A DNA stretch of 64,000 bases from Auanema rhodensis (lineage: Eukaryota > Nematoda > Chromadorea > Rhabditida > Rhabditidae), in NCBI GenBank assembly GCA_964057225.1, contig OZ059898.1, positions 20,437,267 to 20,501,266 of the forward strand, given 5' to 3'. Positions 11,601 through 23,900 of the stretch are shown piece by piece. The notes beneath the pieces are model-generated. The model worked only from the letters and a program-made list of their open reading frames with translations. It was not told the origin of the DNA and searched no databases. The stretch's first letter is position 1. Each line of letters begins with the position of its first letter. The position numbers were made by a program, and so were the translations under genes.

Positions 11601-14600
11601 ATCTTTCACGTGAAGCGAGTTACATACCTAGTGCACATCACGTGTACATTTAATTAGCATAAATTAAAGTTCACGTAAATTTCAAATTCATGGTTACCAT
11701 GAACCAATATCAATAAAAATTTGTTTTTAAACTAATATGGACATGGGGATTCTAATTTTGAAAACCGCATCTCTTTATCTTCCACGTGAAGCGAGTTACA
11801 TACCTAGTGCACATCACGTGTACATTTAATTAGCATAAATTAAAGTTCACGTAAATTTCAAAGTCATGGTTACCATGAATCAATATCAATAAAAAGTTGT
11901 TTTTAGACTAATTTGGACATGGGGAATCTAATTTTGTAAAACGCATCTCTTTATCTTTCAAGTGAAGCGAGTTACATACCAAGTGCACATCACGTGTACA
12001 TTTAATTAGCATAAATTAAAGTTCACGTAAATTTCAAAGTCATGGTTACCATGAACCAATATCAATAAAAATTTGTTTTTAGACTAATATGGACATGGGG
12101 AATCTAATTTTGAAAACCGCATCTTTTTATCTTTCACGTGAAGCGAGTTACATACCAAGTGCACATCACGTGTACACTAAATTAGCATAAATTAAAGTTC
12201 ACGTTAATTTCAAAGTCATGGTTACCATGCACCAATATCAATAAAAATTTGTTTTTGGACTAATTTGGACATGGGGAATCTAATTTTGAAAACCGCATCT
12301 CTTTATCTTTCACGTGAGGCGAGTTACATACCAAGTGCACATCACGTGTACATTTAATTAGCATAAATTAAAGTTCACGTAAATTTCAAAGTCATGGTTA
12401 CCATGAACCAATATCAATAAAAATTTGTTTTTAGACTAATATGGACATGGGGAATCTAATTTTGAAAACCGCATCTCTTTATCTTTCACGTGAGGCGAGT
12501 TACATACCAAGTGCACATCACGTGTACATTTAATTAGCATAAATTAAAGTTCACGTAAATTTCAAAGTCATGGTTACCATGAACCAATATCAATAAAAAT
12601 TTGTTTTTAGACTAATTTGGACATGGGGAATCTAATTTTGAAAACCGCATCTCTTTATCTTTCAAGTGAAGCGAGTTACATACCAAGTGCACATCACGTG
12701 TACATTTAATTAGCATAAATTAAAGTTCACGTAAATTTCAAATTCATGGTTACCATGAACCAATATCAATAAAAATTTGTTTTTAAACTAATATGGACAT
12801 GGGGAATCAAATTTTGAAAACCGCATCTCTTTATCTTTCACGTGAAGCGAGTTACATACCTAGTGCACATCACGTGTACATTTAATTAGCATAAATTAAA
12901 GTTCACGTAAATTTCAAAGTCATGGTTACCATGAATCAATATCAATAAAAATTTGTTTTTAGACTAATTTGGACATGGGGAATCTAATTTTGAAAACCGC
13001 ATCTCTTTATCTTTCAAGTGAAGCGAGTTACATACCAAGTGCACATCACGTGTACATTTAATTAGCATAAATTAAAGTTCACGTAAATTTCAAAGTCATG
13101 GTTACCATGAACCAATATCAATAAAAATTTGTTTTTAGACTAATATGGACATGGGGAATCTAATTTTGAAAACCGCATCTTTTTATCTTTCACGTGAAGC
13201 GAGTTACATACCAAGTGCACATCACGTGTACACTGAATTAGCATAAATTAAAGTTCACGTTAATTTCAAAGTCATGGTTACCATGCACCAATATCAATAA
13301 AAATTTGTTTTTAGACTAATTTGGACAAGGGGAATCTAATTTTGAAAACCGCATCTCTTTATCTTTCACGTGAGGCGAGTTACATACCAAGTGCACATCA
13401 CGTGTACATTTAATTAGCATAAATTAAAGTTCACGTAAATTTCAAATTCATGGTTACCATGAACCAATATCAATAAAAATTTGTTTTTAAACTAATATGG
13501 ACATGGGGATTCTAATTTTGAAAACCGCATCTCTTTATCTTTCACGTGAAGCGAGTTACATACCTAGTGCACATCACGTGTACATTTAATTAGCATAAAT
13601 TAAAGTTCACGTAAATTTCAAAGTCATGGTTACCATGAACCAATATCAATAAAAATTTGTTTTTAGACTAATTTGGACATGGGGAATCTAATTTTGAAAA
13701 CCGCATCTCTTTATCTTTCAAGTGAAGCGAGTTACATACCAAGTGCACATCACGTGTACATTTAATTAGCATAAATTAAAGTTCACGTAAATTTCAAATT
13801 CATGGTTACCATGAACCAATATCAATAAAAATTTGTTTTTAAACTAATATGGACATGGGGAATCTAATTTTGAAAACCGCATCTCTTTATCTTTCACGTG
13901 AAGCGAGTTACATACCTAGTGCACATCACGTGTACATTTAATTAGCATAAATTAAAGTTCACGTAAATTTCAAATTCATGGTTACCATGAACCAATATCA
14001 ATAAAAATTTGTTTTCAAACTAATATGGACATGGGGATTCTAATTTTGAAAACCGCATCTCTTTATCTTTCACGTGAAGCGAGTTACATACCTAGTGCAC
14101 ATCACGTGTACATTTAATTAGCATAAATTAAAGTTCACGTAAATTTCAAATTCATGGTTACCATGAACCAATATCAATAAAAATTTGTTTTTAAACTAAT
14201 ATGGACATGGGGATTCTAATTTTGAAAACCGCATCTCTTTATCTTTCACGTGAAGCGAGTTACATACCTAGTGCACATCACGTGTACATTTAATTAGCAT
14301 AAATTAAAGTTCACGTAAATTTCAAAGTCATGGTTACCATGAACCAATATCAATAAAAATTTGTTTTTAGACTAATTTGGACATGGGGAATCTAATTTTG
14401 AAAACCGCATCTCTTTATCTTTCAAGTGAAGCGAGTTACATACCAAGTGCACATCACGTGTACATTTAATTAGCATAAATTAAAGTTCACGTAAATTTCA
14501 AAGTCATGGTTACCATGAACCAATATCAATAAAAATTTGTTTTTAGACTAATATGGACATGGGGAATCTAATTTTGAAAACCTTATCTCTTTATCTTTCA

Positions 14601-16158
14601 CGTGAAGCGAGTTACATATAAAGTGCACATCAAGTGTACATTTAATTAGCATAAATTAAAGTTCACGTAAATTTCAAAGTCATGGTTACCATGCACCAAT
14701 ATTAATAAAAATTTGTTTTTAGACTAATATGGACATGGGGAATCTAATTTTGAAAACCGCATCTCTTTATCTTTCACGTGAAGCGAGTTACATATAAAGT
14801 GCACATCAAGTGTACATTTAATTAGCATAAATTAAAGTTCACGTAAATTTCAAAGTCATGGTTACCATGCACCAATATTAATAAAAATTTGTTTTTAGAC
14901 TAATATGGACATGGGGAATCTAATTTTGAAAACCGCATCTCTTTATCTTTCACGTGAAGCGAGTTACATACCAAGTGCACATCACGTGTACATTTAATTA
15001 GTATAAATTAAAGTTCACGTAAATTTCAAAGTCATGGTTACCATGAACCAATATCAATAAAAATTTGTTTTTAGACTAATTTGGACATGGGGAATCTAAT
15101 TTTGAAAACCGCATCTCTTTATCTTTCAAGTGAAGCGAGTTACATACCAAGTGCACATCACGTGTACATTTAATTAGCATAAATTAAAGTTCACGTAAAA
15201 TTCAAAGTCATGGTTACCATGAACCAATATCAATAAAAATTTGTTTTTAGACTAATTTGGACATGGGGAATCTAATTTTGAAAACCGCATCTCTTTATCT
15301 TTCAAGTGAAGCGAGTTACATACCAAGTGCACATCACGTGTACATTTAATTAGCATAAATTAAAGTTCACGTAAATTTCAAAGTCATGGTTACTATGAAC
15401 CAATATCAATAAAAATTTGTTTTTAAACTAATATGGACATGGGGAATCTAATTTTGAAAACCGCATCTCTTTATCTTTCACGTGAGGCGAGTTACATACC
15501 AAGTGCACATCACGTGTACATTTAATTAGCATAAATTAAAGTTCACGTAAATTTCAAAGTCATGGTTACCATGAACCAATATCAATAAAAATTTGTTTTT
15601 AGACTAATATGGACATGGGGAATCTAATTTTGAAAACCGCATCTCTTTATCTTTCAAGTGAAGCGAGTTACATACCAAGTGCACATCACGTGTACATTTA
15701 ATTAGCATAAATTAAAGTTCACGTAAATTTCAAATTCATGGTTACCATGAACCAATATCAATAAAAATTTGTTTTTAGACTAATTTGGACATGGGGAATC
15801 TAATTTTGAAAACCGCATCTCTTTATCTTTCACGTGAAGCGAGTTACATACCTAGTGCACATCACGTGTACATTTAATTAGCATAAATTAAAGTTCACGT
15901 AAATTTCAAAGTCATGGTTACCATGAATCAATATCAATAAAAATTTGTTTTTAGACTAATATGGACATGGGGAATCTAATTTTGAAAACCGCATCTCTTT
16001 ATCTTTCAAGTGAAGCGAGTTACATACCAAGTGCACATCACGTGTACATTTAATTAGCATAAATTAAAGTTCACGTAAATTTCAAATTCATGGTTACCAT
16101 GAACCAATATCAATAAAAATTTGTTTTTAAACTAATATGGACATGGGGAATCTAATTT
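5683..16158. repeat. 176-bp satellite array, second segment (~60 copies)
   Basis: Same 176-bp unit, same orientation and phase as the first segment. About 5893-10100 repeats, in nearly the same unit order, the block at about 705-4400, at offsets that step 5188, 5540 and 5716 bp as whole units are gained. Private variants shown in both places include TTTGAGAACC (761/5949), GTTTTGAAAC (about 2135/7675), AATATGTTTT (about 3714/9430) and CACGTGAGGC (4131/9847). Farther right a six-unit (1056-bp) higher-order repeat marked by CCGCATCTTTTT recurs at 11061, 12117 and 13173. No genes; nothing else is seen in this stretch. It is cut at 16158 by the retrotransposon within the unit phrase TCTAATTTTGAAAACC. 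Confidence 0.98.
16154..16158. repeat. Target-site duplication AATTT (left)
   Basis: AATTT directly precedes the left LTR and recurs directly after the right LTR at 25317-25321. An uninterrupted satellite unit reads TCT-AATTT-TGAAAACC here, so a single AATTT is native and the second copy arose on integration. Five bp fits the 4-6 bp duplications made by BEL/Pao integrases. Confidence 0.95.
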
Positions 16159-16288
16159 TGTGCTTGAGCACTCTATATTCCTAAAAAACCTTAAAAACTC
16201 TATCTTTTTCTAATACTTCATAATTCTTTATAAATCTCTTTTAACTGATCAATATTCGTGTAAGTTGAACCTAAGGCTCTTTTTACTC

Positions 16289-16297
16289 ATGACTCAT
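16289..16297. promoter_or_regulatory. Palindromic bZIP/AP-1-type site in U3
   Basis: ATGACTCAT is a perfect palindrome containing TGACTCA, the consensus bound by AP-1 and GCN4-type bZIP factors. It sits about 130 bp upstream of the TATA box, a reasonable enhancer position. A WGATAR (GATA-factor-like) string AGATAA lies at 16340-16345. Both are short matches; function is inference. The same sites recur in the 3' LTR at +8709. Confidence 0.35.
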
Positions 16298-16418
16298 AGG
16301 CTACTCATCCCCCACGCATATCTCCGCAGAATAAGCATGAGATAACGCTTGCTTCTCCTCCCCCTTTTTGTATCTCTGAATTCTCTAAGTTAACATTATA
16401 TCTTGCCTCTCGCGTTAG

Positions 16419-16426
16419 TATATAAG
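16419..16426 (+). promoter_or_regulatory. LTR TATA box
   Basis: TATATAAG in the 5' LTR, followed by a GC-richer stretch, is a good core-promoter match at the expected U3 position, about 75 bp before the AATAAA. It predicts a transcription start near 16445-16455. No ATG occurs between that point and 16559, so the ATG at 16559 is the first in the predicted RNA. Confidence 0.75.
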
Positions 16427-16493
16427 CCGAGAGGATTCCTCAAATTCTTAGGTGTCAATAGTGTAAAAGAATTTATTCTTGTTACCGTTGCAT

Positions 16494-16499
16494 AATAAA
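16494..16499 (+). other. Poly(A) signal copy in the 5' LTR R region
   Basis: AATAAA downstream of the predicted transcription start. In LTR elements this copy must be ignored during synthesis of the full-length RNA, while the 3' LTR copy at 25203-25208 is used; its closeness to the promoter is the usual explanation. Confidence 0.7.
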
Positions 16500-16558
16500 T
16501 ATTCTCTCCATATTCTCTTCGATCAAGAGCACTACAAAAATCTACCACTGAACCAACT

Positions 16559-17965
16559 ATGCCACTGCTCCGCTCACCCATTTCTAAGGACACGACGGCG
16601 CAAAACATGGTGCATCAGGCCGAGCCTAGTGAAGCAGCCCGCGCCGAAGCGTGGATTGGAAAATGCTACCAACTATTGGAAAAGATTCGCGAATCGGACA
16701 ACAAAAGGAAATCGTTCGTCAACCGAACGGTTAACTATCATTCTAACCGTGCCTCCAATATGATTGAAATTCGTCTCACGGAAATAAGATCTATCCAAGA
16801 GGACACCGAAGCAATCCAAAACTTGATCGAGGAAATGAGAAACATAACGGACAACCTAACGGCAGAGGATCAAGAACGCCTAACCGCCAACGAGTGTACT
16901 CTCAGAAGACACATCAAATCTCTCACGGACTACAAAATCCATATCGAAGGACAAATCGAGTTTCTTCGCAACTCGAGACAAGATCAGGACCTGAGAGGAA
17001 CAATTCCTCGTCTACAAACTCCACAACTTGAAGAGTCAATTGGAGGATTTCCCTCGAACCAGGACACCAACATCAATCAAGGACATCCTATGATAGTCCA
17101 AGATAATTACCGCTATCGCCAGACAGTGAAACCAGTTGACATTCCAAAGTTTGATGGTAACATCAAGAACTGGACCAATTTCTGGACACTTTTCAACCGG
17201 CTTATCCATACCGCCAACATACAGGACATTGAGAAGTTCAATTACCTTCGCCAATCACTCACGGGTGAAGCAGCCTCATTGATTTCCTCATTTTCAACTG
17301 ATGAAGAGTCGTACCACCCAGCGGTAAGCTACCTGAGAAGTGTCTACGATCACGAAGACAAAATTCTCCGATATCTCATGCTCGATTTCATACAACTGAA
17401 AGCGCAATCTCCGAGCAACAAGGACTTATTGCTCCTTATGAGAAAAATTAATGGGATAGCAAGACAAACTGAAAGGAACAATGAAGCTGCCCTCAATGCA
17501 CTTGCCATCGTCCTTATTCAACAAAAACTGCCTGGACACATCCTGCAAGAAGTCTACCGCTCAGGATCCAACTCGAACATGAACTGGAGACAACTAGTGG
17601 ACAATACCGAAAAATACCTCCAACATGAACAAGAGGTTAAAAACATTTCATCGGACCTGCAGACGAAACCGGTTCCAAGAACCATGCATCAATCCTACAA
17701 CAGACAAAACTTTGTCACCAATAACCGTCCAAAACCGGATAACAAAAAACCTTCCGGTAAGCAAACCTCGAACAGCTGCATATTTTGTCAAAAACCACAC
17801 GCCCCATGGACCTGTGACACTCCAAAGACAAGGAAAGAGAGACTGACCATACTGAATCAGGACAAAAGATGCATAAACTGTCTCAGAAAATCTCACGCAA
17901 CAGAAGCATGCCCAAGCAAGCGCTTATGTTCGAACTGTGGAGGAAAACATATTGACCTTCTCTGC
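16559..17965 (+). other. gag: Gag domain with three CCHC zinc knuckles
   Basis: Residues 1-469. Residues 17-135 are rich in Glu, Lys, Leu and Ile and look mostly helical, likely a coiled-coil assembly region. Residues about 190-340, opening with PVDIPKFDG and containing KFNYLRQSLTGEA, match the DUF1759 region that is the capsid-like part of BEL/Pao Gag. Three zinc knuckles follow: CIFCQKPHAPWTC (407-419, CX2CX3HX4C), CINCLRKSHATEAC (438-451, CX2CX4HX4C) and CSNCGGKHIDLLC (457-469, CX2CX3HX4C). They would bind genomic RNA in the particle. All twelve metal ligands are present. No separate stop or frameshift divides Gag from Pol, as in many BEL/Pao elements. Confidence 0.92.
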
Positions 17966-20900
17966 TTCAAAAAGAAAACGACAAAAGTCAACTTAACGAA
18001 CAGCTTCCCCATGGAAGACGAGGACGAAGAGGAACACGTTATACAGTTTTCAACTCAAACGAAAACTAACCAATACCACAGCGCATTGTTACCCATTGGA
18101 CAAATAGAGCTCCTTCATAAGGACAGGACCATATCAATCCCAGCCCTACTAGACTGTGGATCAGACACTTCATTTATCGACGAGGACCTATCTAAGGAAC
18201 TGGAACTCCCAATAGTGGAATCCAAAAGAGTCAAAATCAAAACATTTGGTAACACAGCATCAATCGAAAGACTCAACAAAGTGGAAACAATGTTCAAAGG
18301 ACACAATTCCCACATCCTCGCACAACTTTGGACTAAGAAAGTCCTAACAGGACCTATTTCTACCGTCCGATTCTCTAAACCGACCAACACGTGCTACAAG
18401 CTGAACAAAAATATGAAGATAACTCCAAGAATCCTCATAGGATCTGACCTCATGTGGCAAGCATTAATCTCAGTCGAACCATTATCCAAGGAACACATGG
18501 TAGTACACACCCAGTTCGGAGACTTTATTACCGGCCAAGCCACAAACCAGAAGTCGTTGAATGCTCACTCAGTAATATCGGAAGACTTATCCATTTCAAT
18601 TCCAATATGGAACAAAAGCTTTGTAGAAGAACAAAGCGAATTCACCGGAACAGAAGCTGAGGAAAAAACCGCCAGAGACAAACTAATTCTGGATCAATTC
18701 AAGGAAACAATCCAACAAAAAGAAGATGGTTACTACGTATCATTTCCATGGAAAGACAACGCCCATCTACTCCCCGACAACAAAGTTTTAGCACTCAAAA
18801 GACTCACCAGTCTTGTACTAAAACTATCCCAACAACCAACATTACTCGAAGGATACAACAAAATAATTGAAGAACAGTTGGACCTAGGAATAATCGAAGA
18901 AGCTAAGGACCCTTATCCCAACGCATACAGGATCCATTACATAGCTCACCAAGCAGTAGTAACTCCTCAGAAAGAGACTACTAAAATCAGGATTGTCTAC
19001 GATGCTTCTGGACATTATCAAAACAAGCCTAGCTTGAACGACGTCATACACCAAGGACCACTAATCTTACCATCACTAATTGGAATGATTCTAAGATTTA
19101 GATGTGGAAACACAGCTATGATAGCGGACGTACAAAAAGCCTTCTTACAAATTCGACTCCATGAGTCAGAAAGAGATGCTACTCGTTTCTTTTGGCTCAG
19201 AGATATTCATCAACCACTAAGCACGGACAACACCAGAACTCTACGATTCTGCCGAGTACCATTTGGCATCAATGCATCACCATTCCTTCTCGGAGCCACC
19301 ATACGACACCACCTACAGAAGAAAAGCTCAGAAAGTCTTCTAGCACATAAAATCAAAGACAATCTTTATGTGGACAACTTACTCCTTGCCTCTGACTCAG
19401 CAGACCAAGTCAGAATGTGGTATTCCGAAACAAAGGATATATTCCAGGAAATGAATATGAAACTCCAAGAGTTCATATCCAACGATCAGATATTCAATTC
19501 AAATCTGACTCCTGAAGAACGGAATGCCTCCACAACACCTAAAATATTAGGACTTCCCTGGGACACATTATCAGACCAATGGATAATTCAAGCTCAAATC
19601 CCGGAAACCAAGCTAACAAAGAGAGGAGTCACACAAGCTATCGCATCAATCTTCGATCCAATGGGTATGATCTGCCCAAGTTTACACCCACTACGAATCT
19701 TCCTTCAAAATCTATGGACAGAAAGTTTCGATTGGGACACTACACTACCAATGGAAATCCAAACCAGATGGAAACAATTATGCGAAAATTTTCACATCAA
19801 CATAAGGATCCCCCGTCCCCTACCATCGGATACCAATGGACAATACCATCTGGTAACATGTACCGATTCTAGCGGCAATGCATTAGGATTCTGCTGCTAC
19901 TTAATCGCAGCATCAACACGACAATTAGCCTTAATATTCGCAAAATCTAAATTGCATTCCAAAAACTCAACAATAACAATTCCAAAGGCTGAAATCTCGG
20001 CACTAACGATTGGAGTTTTTAACACGCTAAAAATCGTGAAGGAAATACAGGACAACATCAAGATTCTAACAGCTACATTCCTCTCCGACTCAGAAATAAC
20101 ACTTGCTTGGATTCGCAAAAAACCAGACCAAAAAACGACAGGAGTTTTAGTACAGAACCGAATCAAGGAAATTTCTAATCACATTGAAGAGCTCGAAGAT
20201 CTGGACATAAAAACTTCATTTGGATACATCCACACCAAAGACAACCCAGCGGACCTAGCCACAAGAGGCTGCACAACTGAAGAACTTGAGGATCACTTTT
20301 GGTGGAACCCAAAAGCACAGCTAGAAAAAGCTTTAAACGGACCTCTGTTTTCACTCTGTGACGAAGAAATACGGATACACGCAGCCACTACAGAAACAAG
20401 CGATGAAGAACCTTGGATATCAGACTGCTCATCCTGGATTGAAGCTCAACAAAAATGGATATCCGTACACTACCCACTGACAACAACTCATACGCCTTCC
20501 ATGTATGCAGAAGCAGAAACCAATCTTCTTCACCTTCATCAAAACAATTTAATGGTCAGGCTATCAGCAGCCCAAAGGAACGATTTGCGACCTTTACTTA
20601 AAAACCATTTATGGTATAGTAGAGGACGTATGAACAATGCTGAACTCGAAGAGAGTGCAAAACTACCGATTATAATCTTACCTAAAACAAAAACGGCAAG
20701 ATTATTAATCGAACATGTTCACGGACAACTCCACAAGAGCACAGCACACACAATGGCTGATATTCGCCAAAAATACTGGATACCGCAACTTCGCTCACAA
20801 ACTCAATCCGTAATAAGGAAATGCCCTGATTGTCAAAAGATGAACAATCGGCCATACATCTACCCACCTTCAGGAGATGTACCAAGCAGACGTATAAGGA

Positions 20901-23900
20901 AAAGTCGCCCATTTCAACACGTTGGACTAGACTACTTCGGACCCATAACAACACAGGACCGAAACCAGAAAGCTTGGGGCTGCATCTACACCTGTACCGT
21001 CACAAGACTCATTCACTTGGAAGTGATTGAAGATTTAACTACTAAATCTTTCTTGAGTTGCTTGAGAAAAATTTGGGCCAGACGAGGATGCCCAGAAAGC
21101 ATCACATGTGACAATGCATCTACCTTCGAGCTAGGACAGAAAATCGCCAACAAGCTCATCGTAACAGCCACTACTAACACTTCCGAGAATCAGCATCGAA
21201 TCAAATGGTACAACATAACTCCATACGCCCCATGGCAAGGAGGATTTTATGAACGACTCATAAGATCAGTAAAAAATGCCTTATACAAAACACTTCACGG
21301 CACACCATCAACAGAAGAATTGTCAATCACATTGGCAGAATGTGAAGCGACAATCAACACACGACCACTAACCTATATTGGATCAGACACGACGAGAGAC
21401 GAAATCATTCGACCATGCGACTTCATCCATAAGGACATAGATCTGAACATCTACATTGAATCTGAAGATGAAGATTCAGAATACATCGACAATCCAGCTC
21501 TTCAAACACAAGCAGATACGGAACTAGCCTTACACTCTTCCCGTAAACGGACAAACAAATTTTGGGAACTATGGTCTGAACTCTACCTCAAAGAACTCCG
21601 AGAGTCTCATCACCACACAATATCCGTGAAGAAAGCAGGCACCAACACAAAACCAGAAATTGGACAAATCGTTTTGATCAACGATAGCCCAATTCCTAGA
21701 CACAAATGGCCAACAGGACGAATTACGAATATTCACCCCGACTCAGCGGGTAATATAAGGGAAGTCACACTTCTATCAGAGAATGGAAGAGAATTGAAAA
21801 GACCAGTCAACTTACTACACCCAATGGAACTATCCACGGACAATATTCCACAAACTCTTCAGAAATTGGAAACTATAAGCCCCGCAGTCACTCAACGACA
21901 ACAAAATCCTCGCAATCTTGAAAGAAAATGGTACGGAGAAACTGCATCAATACTCACTCTTCTAACAATATTCACTATATTCCTACCTACAACAATGGCC
22001 AATCCAACTATCTCCTGCAATCCAAAGGGAGTCTTGATACAAGGAATGAACACGGATAATCAACAAGTATGCTCACACAACACTTGTTACAACAGTAGTG
22101 AAGGAGGATTGATAACTCTTCCTCTTGAGGACATCCTATCAGACTACGAAGTAACTTGGACCTTTAATCACAACTCCAGACTACAATACATGACATTAAA
22201 CTGTCCAGCAGTTCATTTTTGCTCTACAGTGTCATGCACGTTCTGCTCAGCCACATTATTTAACCCATCTTGCTGGCCCTGGACCTCTATGTTACTATTC
22301 AGCTTCATAACCTACATAATCACAGCCATTTGCTACGGACTATTGCATTCACCATGGGTCATTGGAAAAGCCATCAGACTTTGGACCAACTTCATATACG
22401 CAATATGCACATCGTTATTCGGACAGCTATACATCCGGACAAATAGATTTAACAAGAAAACAGTTATCCCATTAATAACGCTTCTGTTAATTCACCAATC
22501 AATGGCTTGCCAAGAACTTAGTATGAGCACTTCCCAAGAATCCTCATGCAACAAAGAAACATGCAAGATACAGACTGGACAATCTCTCACTATCAGCCCG
22601 TACACACAAGAAGCATGCCTAACGTTCACTAACAATCAGAACAAGTTCTCCTTTCTGCGCATACAATGGATCAAAACAACATACTTCTGTGAAATCCGTT
22701 CACTCTTCTTCACCCGAGCAACCAGTACTCATGTAAAGAATAGCAAAAGATGCGCAAGAACTGGATCTTGCCAAGAAAACAAATGCAGCACCATTCAATC
22801 GGACACCATGGTTCACGAACTAGAACTAGCCAACCAATATCCTGGATCTACACACTGCACAGAATCCTGCGGAGGATTTGGCTGTGGCTGCTTCTATCCA
22901 TCTTCAGGATGCCTCTTCTACCGCACCTACATGAAACCTATAGACAAATCTGTTTACGAAGTCTTTTCATGTAACGAATGGATACCTTCCACACAACTAC
23001 ATATCACCTATCTGAACGGAACCACAACCACTTCACGGAACATCACGCTTCATTCGGACATTCAAACAGACGTACATCCTTTCAAATTCTCCGCAATCAG
23101 TCTAACACCTCCTATTATTCCAAGAATGCAAGGACAATTTATTAGAAATTTGACAAGACTGGCCATATGGAACATGAAGTCTACACTGACATGCTCATCT
23201 CATGAAAAAGCAAAGAAATTGGACTGTAAAGCAAACCCTCAGTGTGAATGCACTCCTGCAGAAGACTCAGTCAACTGCCATTGTGAAAACCAGAACATTC
23301 AATCAGTCTTTAACAGTGTTCAAACCATTTTACCTATATTCACACCTGCTTACTCAATCGAACAGTCACAACGGAACCTTGAAATCAACATCTATCGCAA
23401 CATGATGGCAGAAATTTATGTAACAGTGGATGGAATCTTCAATGTATCATCATCGCACGACGACTCGACATGTTTAATCCATGACTCAATGGTTAGAGGA
23501 TGCTACAACTGCCAAAACGGAGCACAAGCCAACATCATATGTACTTCACCCATAAATGCTTTAGCTGCCACGAACTGCGGTGACACAGCCTTTATGCTAC
23601 AATGCAGTCCAAAAGGAACATCAAACAATATTCGATTACCTATCACTACAGCATCACCATGGATCAACTGTTCATATTCATGCGGACACAATATACAATA
23701 TTTCTCTCTAACAGGAATATTATATTACGTCAGCAATATTCAGGACCTACAGAAACACTACATAGAAGGAAACCACTCCTCACTTCACGAAACAGCTATT
23801 ACCTTTCAATGGCCCGATATTACCCATTTCTACAACATCTACCTAGGCTGGTACAAAGAAATTGCAATCTGCATCCTTATAGTAATGCTAGCCCTTGCTG

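Larger units (their letters stand above)
16159..16607 (+). repeat. 5' LTR (449 bp)
   Basis: Begins TGTGCTTGAGCAC and ends GCGCAAAACA, i.e. TG...CA, and matches 24868-25316 at a constant offset of 8709 with no difference that I could see. The first bases form a short inverted repeat (GTGCT-TG-AGCAC, 16160-16171). Inside are a TATA box at 16419, an AATAAA at 16494 and the ATG that opens the element's frame at 16559. From the TATA box, transcription should start near 16445-16455, and from the AATAAA cleavage should fall near 16510-16525. That gives U3 of about 290 bp, R of about 65-70 bp and U5 of about 90 bp. The R and U5 limits are inferred, not seen. Confidence 0.97.

Noticed and set aside
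1..16158. CRISPR array
   Set aside because: The 176-bp units are contiguous near-identical repeats without unique spacers, in a eukaryotic sequence.
16396..16608. Antisense 70-codon frame in the 5' LTR, repeated at 25105-25317
   Set aside because: It lies in both LTRs and crosses the TATA box and poly(A) signal; no recognisable protein. A chance open frame.
20682..20954. Minus-strand and other-frame ORFs within Gag-Pol
   Set aside because: All overlap conserved Pol or Gag domains and have no domain signature or promoter of their own.
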